DNA of 64,000 nt, from the NCBI RefSeq assembly GCF_000821305.1, contig NZ_CCXK01000016.1, forward strand, positions 113,033 to 177,032, given 5' to 3'. Below, in pieces: positions 1 to 8,625 of the stretch. A program made the position numbers and the translations under genes. Below the pieces are notes generated by a model. It was given only the letters and a program-made list of their open reading frames with translations, searched no databases and was not told the origin of the DNA. Numbering within the stretch: the stretch's first letter is position 1; every line of letters starts with the position of its first letter. Origin of the DNA: Clostridium culturomicium. Lineage in GTDB: Bacteria; Bacillota; Clostridia; Clostridiales; Clostridiaceae.

Positions 1-1356
1 TCGAGCTGCTATAATTATAGGTTCTTCTTCACCAGCTAACTTCATTTCATATTTAAGTCTTTCTGCTAATTCTGCTCTTACTTCTTTATAACCTGTATCC
101 TTTACTAGATTATTAAGTTCATATGGATCTTTTTCCAAGTCATATAAAAAATCCTCTTCATATATTGTGCTATCAGCATATTCATATCCATTTTTATCTG
201 GTGCAAAGACACTATAAAGATATTTATCCGTACGTATACACCTTCCTACTCTGCTTTCACTTATTTGGGCAAAGATCTGATTCTTCCTATTACTTATATC
301 TCCAAAGGCTACATCATAAAGATTTTCACCTACCATTTTTTCTCCAACATTTACTCCAGCCATTGCTAAAAATGTCTTTGGTAGACTCGCTGTGCTTACT
401 AACTCCTTTACGCGCTTACCTCCCCTATACCCAGGTCCCGCAATAACTAGCGGTACATGTAAACAGCCTGAATGACATGAGCGCTTATAATCATCTGCTC
501 CATTCAAATTTTTATCCTTATTTCTAGTTTTAAAATGAGAGCCATGATCAGAAGAATATACAATTATAGTATTTTCATATACCCCTTTTTCCTTTAATTT
601 TGCAATAATTCGTCCCAAATTATCATCTAAACTCTTACAACATCCTAAATAATCCGGATATTCATTTTCAGCATTTCCTTTCAATGCCGCTAAATCACCT
701 GGAAGTTTAAAATCTTTAAAGGTTTCTTTTGAACCTTCCGGTCCCTCATATCTATTTCTATCATTCTGATGATGAGGCTCTATATGCGAAATAGTCATGA
801 AGAATGGTTTATCGCCCTTTTGCTGTTCTATATATTCTAAAGCAAAATCAGTAATACAATCTACACGATATCCTTTAAATTCGCATTTATTCATATTCTC
901 ATCAAATACATAACCATCATACCCATGAGAAGTAAACTCTAATATATCTGAAGCTCTCCAAAATCCCTTGTATCCTCCTCTTCTCTCAGGTGGAATTGCA
1001 GTTACAGTATAATCAATAACCTCTCCATTCTCAAGAGTCTCACTTGCTAAATGCCATTTACCAACATAACCTGCATCATATCCTGCTTCATAAAGATAAT
1101 CAGCTAAAGTTTTAACCTTCAATGGAAGTGCTATATCATTTTTATAACAACCTATTTGAGTAGGATATTTTCCTGTTTGAAACATAGCTCTGCATGGTCC
1201 ACAAACTGGTTGAGCTGTATATGCCTCATCAAAAACTACTCCTTCTTCTGCTAATTTGTCTAAATTCGGTGTAATATCTAACTCCTGTCCATAGCATCCA
1301 ATAGTATCCCATCTCTGCTGATCAGAAAAGTAAAATATGATATTTGGTTTATTCAT
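1..1356 (-). CDS. Sulfatase (arylsulfatase/choline-sulfatase type), 3' end cut by the window
   Basis: The frame is open from an ATG at 1356 to the window edge, giving 452 residues without a stop, so the C-terminus is missing. It opens with NIIFYFSDQQRWD, where the Asp binds metal. C52-G-P-C-R56 is the CxPxR sulfatase signature, and C52 would become formylglycine. KWH and SSDHG metal/active-site motifs follow. In an anaerobe a Cys-type sulfatase is expected to be activated by a radical-SAM maturase (anSME), which is not in this window. An SD (AGGGGGAAG) precedes the ATG. No signal peptide is visible, so it is probably cytoplasmic. The substrate cannot be read from sequence; a phosphonate-monoester-type hydrolase of the same fold is possible. 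Confidence 0.85.
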   Translation of the reverse strand, partial: MNKPNIIFYFSDQQRWDTIGCYGQELDITPNLDKLAEEGVVFDEAYTAQPVCGPCRAMFQTGKYPTQIGCYKNDIALPLKVKTLADYLYEAGYDAGYVGKWHLASETLENGEVIDYTVTAIPPERRGGYKGFWRASDILEFTSHGYDGYVFDENMNKCEFKGYRVDCITDFALEYIEQQKGDKPFFMTISHIEPHHQNDRNRYEGPEGSKETFKDFKLPGDLAALKGNAENEYPDYLGCCKSLDDNLGRIIAKLKEKGVYENTIIVYSSDHGSHFKTRNKDKNLNGADDYKRSCHSGCLHVPLVIAGPGYRGGKRVKELVSTASLPKTFLAMAGVNVGEKMVGENLYDVAFGDISNRKNQIFAQISESRVGRCIRTDKYLYSVFAPDKNGYEYADSTIYEEDFLYDLEKDPYELNNLVKDTGYKEVRAELAERLKYEMKLAGEEEPIIIAAR

Positions 1357-1476
1357 TTTTCTTCCCCCTACTTGAACCCTTATAAATAATTATCTATTAC
1401 AATTATATCACACTGTTTTATAATTATAGAAATATTTGTGCATTTAACAATATATATAAACTTTTTCATTATAAAC

Positions 1477-1511
1477 ATAAAAAAACAAGTAGTTAATCAA
1501 ACTACTTGTTT
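1477..1511 (-). terminator. Rho-independent terminator of the tRNA operon
   Basis: On the minus strand a 10-bp stem (arms 1485-1494 and 1500-1509, loop 1495-1499) is followed by a T-run. It lies directly after the last tRNA of the array, tRNA-Gly at 1514. Confidence 0.85.
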
Positions 1512-1513
1512 AT

Positions 1514-1587
1514 TGGAGCGGGTGAAGGGAATCGAACCCTCGTAACTAGCTTGGAAGGCTAGCACTCTACCATTGAGTTACACCCGC
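1514..1587 (-). tRNA. tRNA-Gly (TCC)
   Basis: Cloverleaf with acceptor GCGGGTG/CACCCGC, anticodon loop CTTCCAA (TCC), TTCGATT T-loop and encoded CCA. It is the last gene of the minus-strand array, and the same gene occurs at 1770, 2369 and 2968. Confidence 0.95.
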
Positions 1588-1604
1588 ATATTATTAAAAT
1601 TTAG

Positions 1605-1680
1605 TGGTCGGGGTGACAGGGATTGAACCTGCGACCTCATGGTCCCAAACCACGCGCGCTCCCATCTGCGCCACACCCCG
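1605..1680 (-). tRNA. tRNA-Pro (TGG)
   Basis: Acceptor CGGGGTG/CACCCCG, anticodon loop TTTGGGA (TGG), A73 and encoded CCA. An identical copy lies at 3059-3134. Confidence 0.95.
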
Positions 1681-1687
1681 GCATATA

Positions 1688-1764
<77 letters not shown>

Positions 1765-1769
1765 TTATT

Positions 1770-1843
1770 TGGAGCGGGTGAAGGGAATCGAACCCTCGTA
1801 ACTAGCTTGGAAGGCTAGCACTCTACCATTGAGTTACACCCGC
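1770..1843 (-). tRNA. tRNA-Gly (TCC)
   Basis: Same sequence as 1514-1587: anticodon loop CTTCCAA, encoded CCA. Confidence 0.95.
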
Positions 1844-1847
1844 ATAT

Positions 1848-1922
1848 TGGAGCGGAAGACGAGATTCGAACTCGCGACGTTCACCTTGGCAAGGTGACGC
1901 TCTACCACTGAGCCACTCCCGC
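1848..1922 (-). tRNA. tRNA-Gly (GCC)
   Basis: Acceptor GCGGGAG pairs with CTTCCGC (one G-T pair). Anticodon loop TTGCCAA gives GCC; CCA is encoded. It is repeated at 2447-2521. Confidence 0.93.
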
Positions 1923-1944
1923 ATATTTTACTTTTTAGAATGAT

Positions 1945-2028
1945 TGGTGCAGATGAAGGGAGTCGAACCCCCACGCCTAAGGCGCTAGATCCTAAGTCTA
2001 GTGCGTCTGCCAATTCCGCCACATCTGC
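1945..2028 (-). tRNA. tRNA-Leu (TAG)
   Basis: Class II tRNA with a long variable arm (CGCC TTA GGCG), anticodon loop CTTAGGA (TAG), acceptor GCAGATG/CATCTGC, encoded CCA. Confidence 0.95.
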
Positions 2029-2038
2029 ATGTTCATTC

Positions 2039-2114
2039 TGGTGGCTCGCCGGGGGATCGAACCCCGGACACCATGATTAAAAGTCATGTGCTCTACCGAC
2101 TGAGCTAGCGAACC
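2039..2114 (-). tRNA. tRNA-Lys (TTT)
   Basis: Acceptor GGTTCGC/GCGAGCC, anticodon loop CTTTTAA (TTT), encoded CCA. Repeated at 2638. Confidence 0.95.
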
Positions 2115-2120
2115 ACATTT

Positions 2121-2195
2121 TGGCTGGGATAGCAGGATTTGAACCTACGAATGCCAGAGTCAAAGTCTGGTGCCTTACCGCTTGGCGATATCCCA
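2121..2195 (-). tRNA. tRNA-Gln (TTG)
   Basis: Acceptor TGGGATA/TATCCCA with the U1-A72 pair typical of Gln tRNA, anticodon loop CTTTGAC (TTG), G73, encoded CCA. Confidence 0.95.
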
Positions 2196-2204
2196 ATAAT
2201 TAAA

Positions 2205-2281
2205 TGGGGTGAATGATGGGACTCGAACCCACGACAACCAGAACCACAATCTGGCGCTCTACCAACTGAACTACATTCACC
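2205..2281 (-). tRNA. tRNA-His (GTG)
   Basis: Anticodon loop TTGTGGT (GTG). A G at position -1 faces C73, the identity pair of bacterial tRNA-His. CCA is encoded. Confidence 0.95.
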
Positions 2282-2286
2282 ACATA

Positions 2287-2363
<77 letters not shown>

Positions 2364-2368
2364 TTATT

Positions 2369-2442
2369 TGGAGCGGGTGAAGGGAATCGAACCCTCGTAA
2401 CTAGCTTGGAAGGCTAGCACTCTACCATTGAGTTACACCCGC
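2369..2442 (-). tRNA. tRNA-Gly (TCC)
   Basis: Third of four identical Gly-TCC genes; anticodon loop CTTCCAA. Confidence 0.95.
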
Positions 2443-2446
2443 ATAT

Positions 2447-2521
2447 TGGAGCGGAAGACGAGATTCGAACTCGCGACGTTCACCTTGGCAAGGTGACGCT
2501 CTACCACTGAGCCACTCCCGC
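2447..2521 (-). tRNA. tRNA-Gly (GCC)
   Basis: Second copy of 1848-1922. Confidence 0.93.
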
Positions 2522-2543
2522 ATATTTTACTTTTTAGAATGAT

Positions 2544-2627
2544 TGGTGCAGATGAAGGGAGTCGAACCCCCACGCCTAAGGCGCTAGATCCTAAGTCTAG
2601 TGCGTCTGCCAATTCCGCCACATCTGC
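2544..2627 (-). tRNA. tRNA-Leu (TAG)
   Basis: Second copy of 1945-2028, with the long variable arm. Confidence 0.95.
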
Positions 2628-2637
2628 ATGTTCATTC

Positions 2638-2713
2638 TGGTGGCTCGCCGGGGGATCGAACCCCGGACACCATGATTAAAAGTCATGTGCTCTACCGACT
2701 GAGCTAGCGAACC
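2638..2713 (-). tRNA. tRNA-Lys (TTT)
   Basis: Second copy of 2039-2114. Confidence 0.95.
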
Positions 2714-2719
2714 ACATTT

Positions 2720-2794
2720 TGGCTGGGATAGCAGGATTTGAACCTACGAATGCCAGAGTCAAAGTCTGGTGCCTTACCGCTTGGCGATATCCCA
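2720..2794 (-). tRNA. tRNA-Gln (TTG)
   Basis: Second copy of 2121-2195. Confidence 0.95.
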
Positions 2795-2803
2795 ATAATT
2801 AAA

Positions 2804-2880
2804 TGGGGTGAATGATGGGACTCGAACCCACGACAACCAGAACCACAATCTGGCGCTCTACCAACTGAACTACATTCACC
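2804..2880 (-). tRNA. tRNA-His (GTG)
   Basis: Second copy of 2205-2281, with G-1 and C73. Confidence 0.95.
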
Positions 2881-2885
2881 ATATA

Positions 2886-2962
<77 letters not shown>

Positions 2963-2967
2963 TTATT

Positions 2968-3041
2968 TGGAGCGGGTGAAGGGAATCGAACCCTCGTAAC
3001 TAGCTTGGAAGGCTAGCACTCTACCATTGAGTTACACCCGC
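2968..3041 (-). tRNA. tRNA-Gly (TCC)
   Basis: Fourth copy of tRNA-Gly-TCC; second gene of the array in transcription order. Confidence 0.95.
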
Positions 3042-3058
3042 ATATTATTAAAATTTAG

Positions 3059-3134
3059 TGGTCGGGGTGACAGGGATTGAACCTGCGACCTCATGGTCCC
3101 AAACCACGCGCGCTCCCATCTGCGCCACACCCCG
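3059..3134 (-). tRNA. tRNA-Pro (TGG)
   Basis: First gene of the array in transcription order; identical to 1605-1680. The promoter lies at 3198-3226. Confidence 0.95.
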
Positions 3135-3197
3135 TTACTGTCTAAACTTCACTGTCTCTTGACTTTCTGACATTTAGTAACCTTAACGACAAAATTT

Positions 3198-3226
3198 ATT
3201 ATACAGACTTAACCCTAATTAGTCAA
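3198..3226 (-). promoter_or_regulatory. Sigma-A promoter of the tRNA operon
   Basis: On the minus strand TTGACT (3226-3221), a 17-nt spacer and a perfect TATAAT (3203-3198) lie about 60 bp before tRNA-Pro. The rest of the gene-free stretch 3135-3489 holds AT-rich sequence and the hairpin at 3387-3415. Confidence 0.85.
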
Positions 3227-3386
3227 CACTTTTTTTAAAGTTTTTTTATATTATTATGTCATTTTTTCTTTCACACGCTTCAACCCTTTGATATAACTTG
3301 CATTTTCACTACTTATATATCTGCATTACCTACATACTTTGCAATTTTCAATAGTTAAATCTTGTAAAACCCCTAATAAAAGTATC

Positions 3387-3415
3387 GGAAACACTTCCTA
3401 TATAGAAAGTGTTTC
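3387..3415 (-). terminator. Hairpin downstream of rdgB, possible terminator
   Basis: GGAAACACTT pairs with AAGTGTTTCC around a short AT-rich centre. It lies 75 bp past the rdgB stop codon. No clear T-run follows on the minus strand, so its action as a terminator is uncertain. Confidence 0.45.
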
Positions 3416-3489
3416 CTTCATTCAGATTGAATAAATATATCCTATTATATTCAACTTAACTATTCTTATATCAGGAGCTCTAAATTCCC

Positions 3490-4086
3490 TTAAAGGTATT
3501 TTTTTATTTCCACAGTTAATTTTTCTAAAGCTCTACCTCTATGGCTCATAGAGTTTTTAACTTCACTTGAAACATCATTAAAAGTAGCCTTTAATGACGG
3601 TACATAAAATAATGGGTCATAACCAAATCCTTCACATGGCTCATAGCTTTCTAAAATAAAGCCTTCTACTTCACCTTGTACTTGAACTTCATTTGCCTCA
3701 TCAACAATCAATGCCATTGCACATACAAACTTTGCTTTTCTCTCCTCAAACGGAATTCCTTCCATTTCTCTTATTAGCTTTTTATTATTCTCTACGTCAT
3801 TTCCATGCTCTCCACAATATCTTGCAGAATAGATCCCTGGAGCGCCATCTAAAGCTTCAACTGATAATCCTGAATCGTCAGAAAGAACCATCGCATCTTT
3901 ACATAAAGCTTTTATAGCTCTAGCTTTAATTAAAGCATTTTCCATAAAGGTTGTTCCATTTTCTTCAACATCAACATCTATTCCAGCTTCTTTTAAAGAC
4001 AAAACCTTCAGATCAAATTTACTAAGCATTTCCTTTATTTCTGAAATTTTATGTGCGTTATTACTTGCAACTACTAGTTTTCTCAT
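3490..4086 (-). CDS. rdgB: XTP/dITP diphosphatase (non-canonical purine NTP pyrophosphatase, RdgB/HAM1)
   Basis: The protein is 198 aa, normal for the HAM1 family. It hydrolyses dITP, XTP and related deaminated purine nucleotides to the monophosphate and PPi, keeping them out of DNA and RNA. The N-terminal ASNNAHKISEI substrate loop, the metal-binding DDSGL at 70-74, GFGYDPLF and the C-terminal SHRGRAL motif are all present. The ATG at 4086 follows AAGGAGATAAAATT. It starts 18 bp after the AIR-synthase-like gene, so the two are probably co-transcribed. Confidence 0.95.
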   Translation of the reverse strand: MRKLVVASNNAHKISEIKEMLSKFDLKVLSLKEAGIDVDVEENGTTFMENALIKARAIKALCKDAMVLSDDSGLSVEALDGAPGIYSARYCGEHGNDVENNKKLIREMEGIPFEERKAKFVCAMALIVDEANEVQVQGEVEGFILESYEPCEGFGYDPLFYVPSLKATFNDVSSEVKNSMSHRGRALEKLTVEIKKYL

Positions 4087-4104
4087 AATTTTATCTCCTT
4101 ACGT

Positions 4105-5082
4105 TTATTGTATATTAAATAATTCATCGGCTTCTGGTGGATTTACTTCTACTAAGCTTCCTTCTTCCTTTATCCAGCCGCCTGAATTAATTATATTACC
4201 AATTATAGTTCCTTTAATCCCTGCATCTTTAAGTTTCGCTAAAACAACTTGAGGATTATTAGTTGTCATAAGCATACTTCCCGAAGAAATCAATTTTAAC
4301 GGATCCACATTAAATTCATCACAGACCTTACATGTTATATCACTTAAAGGCATTAGTTCTTTTTCTACAATAAATCCAGTGCCACTTGCACTTACCACTT
4401 CCCAAAGTGCACCCAAAACTCCCCCTTCTGTTATATCATGCATGGAAGATACACTACACTTACCACCTATAATACCTTCTTTTACAACACTTATCAAATT
4501 TACATATGACTTAGCCTCAGTAATTTCCTCTTCATTCAATACTTTTGAGCACCTATCTTCATAATCGCTCACTAATATAGCCGTTCCTTCTAAGCATAAA
4601 TCTTTAGTAACAATAATGGAATCTCCAACCGTTGCGCCTGAAGTACTTATAGGTTCATTTTCATTACTTTTTCCTAAAGCTGTACAAGAAACTATTATTT
4701 TATTTACCGCCTCTGTAATTTCCGTGTGCCCACCAATTATCTGTGCTCCAACCTTTAAGGCCTCCTGATGTAGCTCTTCCATAATATCATGAAGTTCCTG
4801 AAGCTTTATTGCTGGTGGCGCTAAAATAGTAACTAAAAGTCCTAAAGGTTCAACTCCACATGAAGCTATATCATTACAATTAATATTAACTGCTAACTTT
4901 CCTATATTTTCAACTGCACCAGTTATAGGATCTGTTGATATCACACATTTACTACTGCCAAAATCAACTACAGCACAATCTTCACCAACGCCATTAGAAA
5001 TTTTAACCTCTTCCCTCTTTTTCCCCGTATGATTATCTATTATATAGTTTAATTCATCCCAATTAAGTTTCCCTACTCTCAT
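4105..5082 (-). CDS. AIR synthase-like (PurM/HypE superfamily) protein
   Basis: This 325-aa protein has the PurM-like two-domain layout. GVGEDCAVVD (31-40) and STDPITG (49-55) match the N-terminal ATP-binding half, and IIGGHTEIT plus HDITEGG match the conserved glycine-rich segments. The family covers HypE, ThiL, SelD and uncharacterised AIR-synthase-related proteins. There is no hypF/hypD neighbour and no SelD-type active-site Cys/Sec motif, so the substrate is unknown. The SD TTAGGAGAA precedes the ATG. It sits upstream of rdgB on the same strand and diverges from the unknown gene at 5181. Confidence 0.8.
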   Translation of the reverse strand: MRVGKLNWDELNYIIDNHTGKKREEVKISNGVGEDCAVVDFGSSKCVISTDPITGAVENIGKLAVNINCNDIASCGVEPLGLLVTILAPPAIKLQELHDIMEELHQEALKVGAQIIGGHTEITEAVNKIIVSCTALGKSNENEPISTSGATVGDSIIVTKDLCLEGTAILVSDYEDRCSKVLNEEEITEAKSYVNLISVVKEGIIGGKCSVSSMHDITEGGVLGALWEVVSASGTGFIVEKELMPLSDITCKVCDEFNVDPLKLISSGSMLMTTNNPQVVLAKLKDAGIKGTIIGNIINSGGWIKEEGSLVEVNPPEADELFNIQ

Positions 5083-5180
5083 ATAAATTCTCCTAACCTA
5101 AAAAACTATTTGATTTTAAGCACATTTTCGAACTTTAAATCATATGAATATATAAGATTAATATTCTGGTGGTGTTATTT

Positions 5181-6575
5181 TTGAAATTTATAGGACCTTT
5201 TTTACGAATTAACATATTAAATAATGACAATATAAAAAGTCAATTATTTCATTTATCTAAAGAGTCCTTAAAGCATATAGTTCTTTACTCAGGCTGTGGA
5301 ATTATATGCAAAAATTCCGATTTAAGGAATAAAGCCTTACCTACTGATGATGATACCACAAATAGTGTGATTTCTCCACTATTATGTGTATACCGAAAAG
5401 CTGACGGAAAACTTCTTCAAGAAAAAGATAAACTTATCTGGAATCATAGAAAATTCAAGAAAGAAATAAACATATGCTCCAACGGTTATATGACCCTTGG
5501 ATTACTTTACTTATCAGAATACTACCGTAACTTTTCTGGCATTGATAAAGATAAATTTAATCTGGCAAAATACTACGTTGACTTAGCAAGTGAACAACTT
5601 GAATTCTATGCGATTAACTGCAGGAGTGCTGATGGATTATTTATCGATAAATATGATTCATCTGATCCTCTAGAAAATGATTATAATTTGACTGATAAAG
5701 ATATTAAATTCAAATTTTCAACTCAAGCTCTGCTTATGGCTGCCTACTATAAATGTTACACTTTATCAGATAAGAAAAGAGATGATTTCAAAGATTTCTC
5801 TTTAGATATTTTGAATTTATTCTCCAAACTAAAAAGAGAAATTCGAAATACTTCTCAAGATGAACTCGTTAAAATCTGTCTAGCTTTTAATATTTTTTAT
5901 GAGGCATCACAACTTGATGAAGCAAGAGAAATACTTGTGGAATTCACTGATTTAATGTTAGAAAACATAAAACATATGCCTCCATCAGTTATCCGCGATA
6001 ATGTTGATATGTCTTGTTTAAGTTATATAGCTGCTCATCTAGCATTCAAAAATACTGGTGTTGAAAAATTTACTGACGATGCACAATATATTTTTGAAGG
6101 TCTAGAGCGATTATATGACAATGAGCGTGGTGTATTTATTAAAGATTTATCTGAAAAAGAAAACAAGTTTACTTCTGATGAAATTCTTCTTTACTTATAT
6201 TCCTTTATGATTCAAAGGGCAACCTTAGAAGGAAATGAGCAAAATGAACTTTCCTCAAAAATTCACAACATCTATAAAAATCAAGTTGTTAATTCAGGTA
6301 TTATTCTTAGGTGGCCTGAAGCACCTCCTCTTGATGATGTAGAAAGATATAAAAACTTTTCAAATAAATCCGAAGACCTTTTAGATGACAGCTACTTTAG
6401 AATGGCTAATTGTCTTGGAACTGATTCAAATAATCTTGCACCTATTTTTGTAAAAAGCGTTTCTCTTAATAGAAAAAAAGAAAGCTATAAACAATATAAG
6501 AGTACATTTGACTCCTGCAAAAATATGTTTAACTTTTTCACAATAATATACTTAAATTCTACTTTAGATTTCTAA
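5181..6575 (+). CDS. Conserved hypothetical protein, mostly alpha-helical
   Basis: I do not recognise a named family. The product is about 464 aa, soluble, without signal peptide or membrane segment. It is rich in predicted helices (for example KYYVDLASEQLEFYA and FSTQALLMAAYYKCY), which suggests an alpha/alpha-toroid or helical-repeat fold. The first possible start is GTG at 5169, but GGTGGTG lies about 7 nt before a TTG at 5181. That start gives the N-terminus MKFIGPFLRIN, so TTG 5181 is preferred. It diverges from the AIR-synthase-like gene and ends at a terminator shared with the OppA-like gene. Confidence 0.75.
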   Translation: MKFIGPFLRINILNNDNIKSQLFHLSKESLKHIVLYSGCGIICKNSDLRNKALPTDDDTTNSVISPLLCVYRKADGKLLQEKDKLIWNHRKFKKEINICSNGYMTLGLLYLSEYYRNFSGIDKDKFNLAKYYVDLASEQLEFYAINCRSADGLFIDKYDSSDPLENDYNLTDKDIKFKFSTQALLMAAYYKCYTLSDKKRDDFKDFSLDILNLFSKLKREIRNTSQDELVKICLAFNIFYEASQLDEAREILVEFTDLMLENIKHMPPSVIRDNVDMSCLSYIAAHLAFKNTGVEKFTDDAQYIFEGLERLYDNERGVFIKDLSEKENKFTSDEILLYLYSFMIQRATLEGNEQNELSSKIHNIYKNQVVNSGIILRWPEAPPLDDVERYKNFSNKSEDLLDDSYFRMANCLGTDSNNLAPIFVKSVSLNRKKESYKQYKSTFDSCKNMFNFFTIIYLNSTLDF

Positions 6576-6590
6576 TTTGTTTATAAATTT

Positions 6591-6622
6591 AAAAGAGTAC
6601 GATCCTCATCGTACTCTTTTAA
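6591..6622. terminator. Bidirectional terminator between convergent genes
   Basis: A perfect 12-bp stem (6591-6602 with 6609-6620) has A- and T-runs at its two ends, so it can act on both strands. The stop codon of the minus-strand gene (6606-6608) lies inside the hairpin. Confidence 0.85.
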
Positions 6623-8159
6623 TCATTTCTAAATCAATATTTCCTCTTTTATTAACATAAAATCCAGAAAACTCATTTTTATAACATATTACATTATTTA
6701 CTTCATACAAAGGAATTTGTGATAACTTTTCAGATAATATTTGCTCACACTCTTCAAATACTGTATTTCTTTCATCTTCATCCATGATATATAAAGTTTT
6801 ATGAACTTTATCTTTACACTCTTCGTTTCCCTGCGCAGCAGCTAATTGATTCAAATACTCAAATTCTCCCTCGTATTTATATTGAAAGCTGCTAATACAT
6901 ATGTCATATTCGCCAGCTTCAATAACATTTTTAATTTCTTCACTTGAGTATGCCATTGGTTCAAACTCCATCCCCGTTGCCTTTGAAAGTTCTTCACACA
7001 ATTCCTTTGCCACTCTTCTTTGAAGACTTTTGTCCTCATAGATAACTATAATTTTTGAATTTCTTTCCTTATTTAAGTCTTTAAAATATTTTTTTGCATT
7101 GCCTTCAAATTGCGGTTTGAAAACTTCTAGCGTTTTGCCTTCAGCCTCCACAGAAGAATATACTGTGTTTAATAAACTTTCAGAAATACTTTCAGAACAC
7201 ACTTCTCGATTCAAACTATCTTTAACAGCTATTCTAAATTTAATATCCCCTGAAATCCTTTCTTCACTATCATTAAAGCTTAGAAATAGTGATTCATTGC
7301 CTGCAAAGCTTTTAATCATATTTTGTTTTTTTAATCTATACACCTCATTAACAGGCACATCCATCATTACATCAACTTTATTGCCAGTTTTATTCTCTGT
7401 ATCCTCAAATATTGCAAGGGCATTTTCAGCACTATCAATAAAAGAAATTCTAATTTCCTCGTCCGTAATATTCTTAGAATTATAATATCTTTCATTTTTC
7501 GAAAGAATTACTTCATCACCCAAAACACTTTTTATAATAAATGGTCCTGTATATCGAATTTCATTATATCTATTCTTATAATTATTTAGCTTCTCATAAT
7601 CCCTTAAAACATAAATCGGATGAGATAAAATTTCAAGAAAATAAGGGCATGGATTATTCAATCTTATGGTTAACATATCATCTTTAGAAATAATAGCAAC
7701 CTGTGAAAAATCTATTCTTCCTTCTCGATAATCCTTAACACCATATATAAAATCTAAATCACTTCTATATATATTGCTTTCATCATCTAAAAAACTTTTA
7801 AAGAAATCCACGAAATCCTTAGAAGTTATTTTTGATCCTGTACTATAATAAATGTTATCTCTCAGCTTAAAGTTATACTCCAATCCATCCTCTGATACTT
7901 GAAATTCTTCCGCTAGGGCACCAACTATTTTTCCATTTTCATCTTCTTTGACTAGTCCTTGAAATAAATTTATTAACAAATCCTTTTCTCTAACATAATT
8001 GGTCGCAGTCAGCTTTAGGTTTTCCGGATTAGCTGCCATATTATAATTTATATATTGATCATATGGATTTTTATTATCCACTACTGATATATCTCTTTCA
8101 ATAGATATCCCTAAAAAAATAATCATGACTATCATTGTAAACGCTAATATTTTTTTCAT
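6606..8159 (-). CDS. Peptide/oligopeptide-binding ABC transporter substrate-binding protein (SBP_bac_5, OppA-like), orphan
   Basis: The product is 517 aa. The family motif EDENGKIVGALAEEF, then LEYNFKLRDNIYYSTG and SKDFVDFF, are typical of the N-terminal half of family-5 solute-binding proteins. The N-terminus has one hydrophobic segment (KKILAFTMIVMIIFLGI) but no lipobox cysteine, so it may be held by an uncleaved anchor or be secreted. ATG 8159 is chosen over 8165 because GGGAGGAG sits 6 nt before it. No permease or ATPase gene is adjacent. The ligand, probably a peptide, is inferred from the family only. Confidence 0.85.
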   Translation of the reverse strand: MKKILAFTMIVMIIFLGISIERDISVVDNKNPYDQYINYNMAANPENLKLTATNYVREKDLLINLFQGLVKEDENGKIVGALAEEFQVSEDGLEYNFKLRDNIYYSTGSKITSKDFVDFFKSFLDDESNIYRSDLDFIYGVKDYREGRIDFSQVAIISKDDMLTIRLNNPCPYFLEILSHPIYVLRDYEKLNNYKNRYNEIRYTGPFIIKSVLGDEVILSKNERYYNSKNITDEEIRISFIDSAENALAIFEDTENKTGNKVDVMMDVPVNEVYRLKKQNMIKSFAGNESLFLSFNDSEERISGDIKFRIAVKDSLNREVCSESISESLLNTVYSSVEAEGKTLEVFKPQFEGNAKKYFKDLNKERNSKIIVIYEDKSLQRRVAKELCEELSKATGMEFEPMAYSSEEIKNVIEAGEYDICISSFQYKYEGEFEYLNQLAAAQGNEECKDKVHKTLYIMDEDERNTVFEECEQILSEKLSQIPLYEVNNVICYKNEFSGFYVNKRGNIDLEMIKRVR

Positions 8160-8298
8160 ATCCATCTCCTCCCTTTTAGAAATTATTACCTATTTATTAA
8201 ATTAATAAACATATCATATTTTTTATTATATCTTTTACTACTTTTTAATACATATGATATAATATTATTTAACGAGAATTTTTTTTGGAGGTTGAACT

Positions 8299-8574
8299 AT
8301 GTTTTACTTGGACATTATTTTAAAATCTCTTGGTATTCTTTCACTAATAGCATTCATGATAATTTTCATCTGGGGATTTGTTGTATTTAACGGCATCTAC
8401 AGCCAAATGAGATACACAAATTACTTACTTGAAAAAATATCTCATATTCTTAACATACAAGAAAGAAATCGAAGATATAATGATAAATTAACTTCTACAG
8501 AAGGCAGTAATTCAAATTCAGATGCTAACATAGATGAATGTGATATCGCAGAAACTTTTGATGATGAAAAATAA
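8299..8574 (+). CDS. Small single-pass membrane protein of unknown function
   Basis: The 91-aa product has one membrane helix at about residues 5-30 (ILSLIAFMIIFIWGFVVF). A basic stretch (QERNRRYNDK) and a Ser/Asn/Asp-rich acidic tail ending FDDEK follow. A strong SD, TTTGGAGG, precedes the ATG by 7 nt. A TATAAT at 8258-8263 lies 35 bp upstream without an obvious -35 box. The gene is alone on the plus strand and converges on ligA with a shared terminator. I recognise no family. Confidence 0.75.
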   Translation: MFYLDIILKSLGILSLIAFMIIFIWGFVVFNGIYSQMRYTNYLLEKISHILNIQERNRRYNDKLTSTEGSNSNSDANIDECDIAETFDDEK

Positions 8575-8625
8575 AATAAGCTGATGAAAAGAAAGTAATA
8601 ATCTTTTCATCAGCTTATTTTTATA
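8575..8625. terminator. Bidirectional terminator between the small membrane protein gene and ligA
   Basis: A long stem pairs AATAAGCTGATGAAAAGA (8575-8592) with its complement (8602-8619). T-runs are available in both directions, and the ligA stop is at 8621. Confidence 0.85.

Noticed and set aside
4105..5082. SelD (selenophosphate synthetase) or HypE
   Set aside because: SelD was attractive because of the selenoproteins. The N-terminal Cys/Sec-Gly-Cys motif is absent, and HypE's C-terminal Cys is absent too. Only the PurM-like fold is supported.
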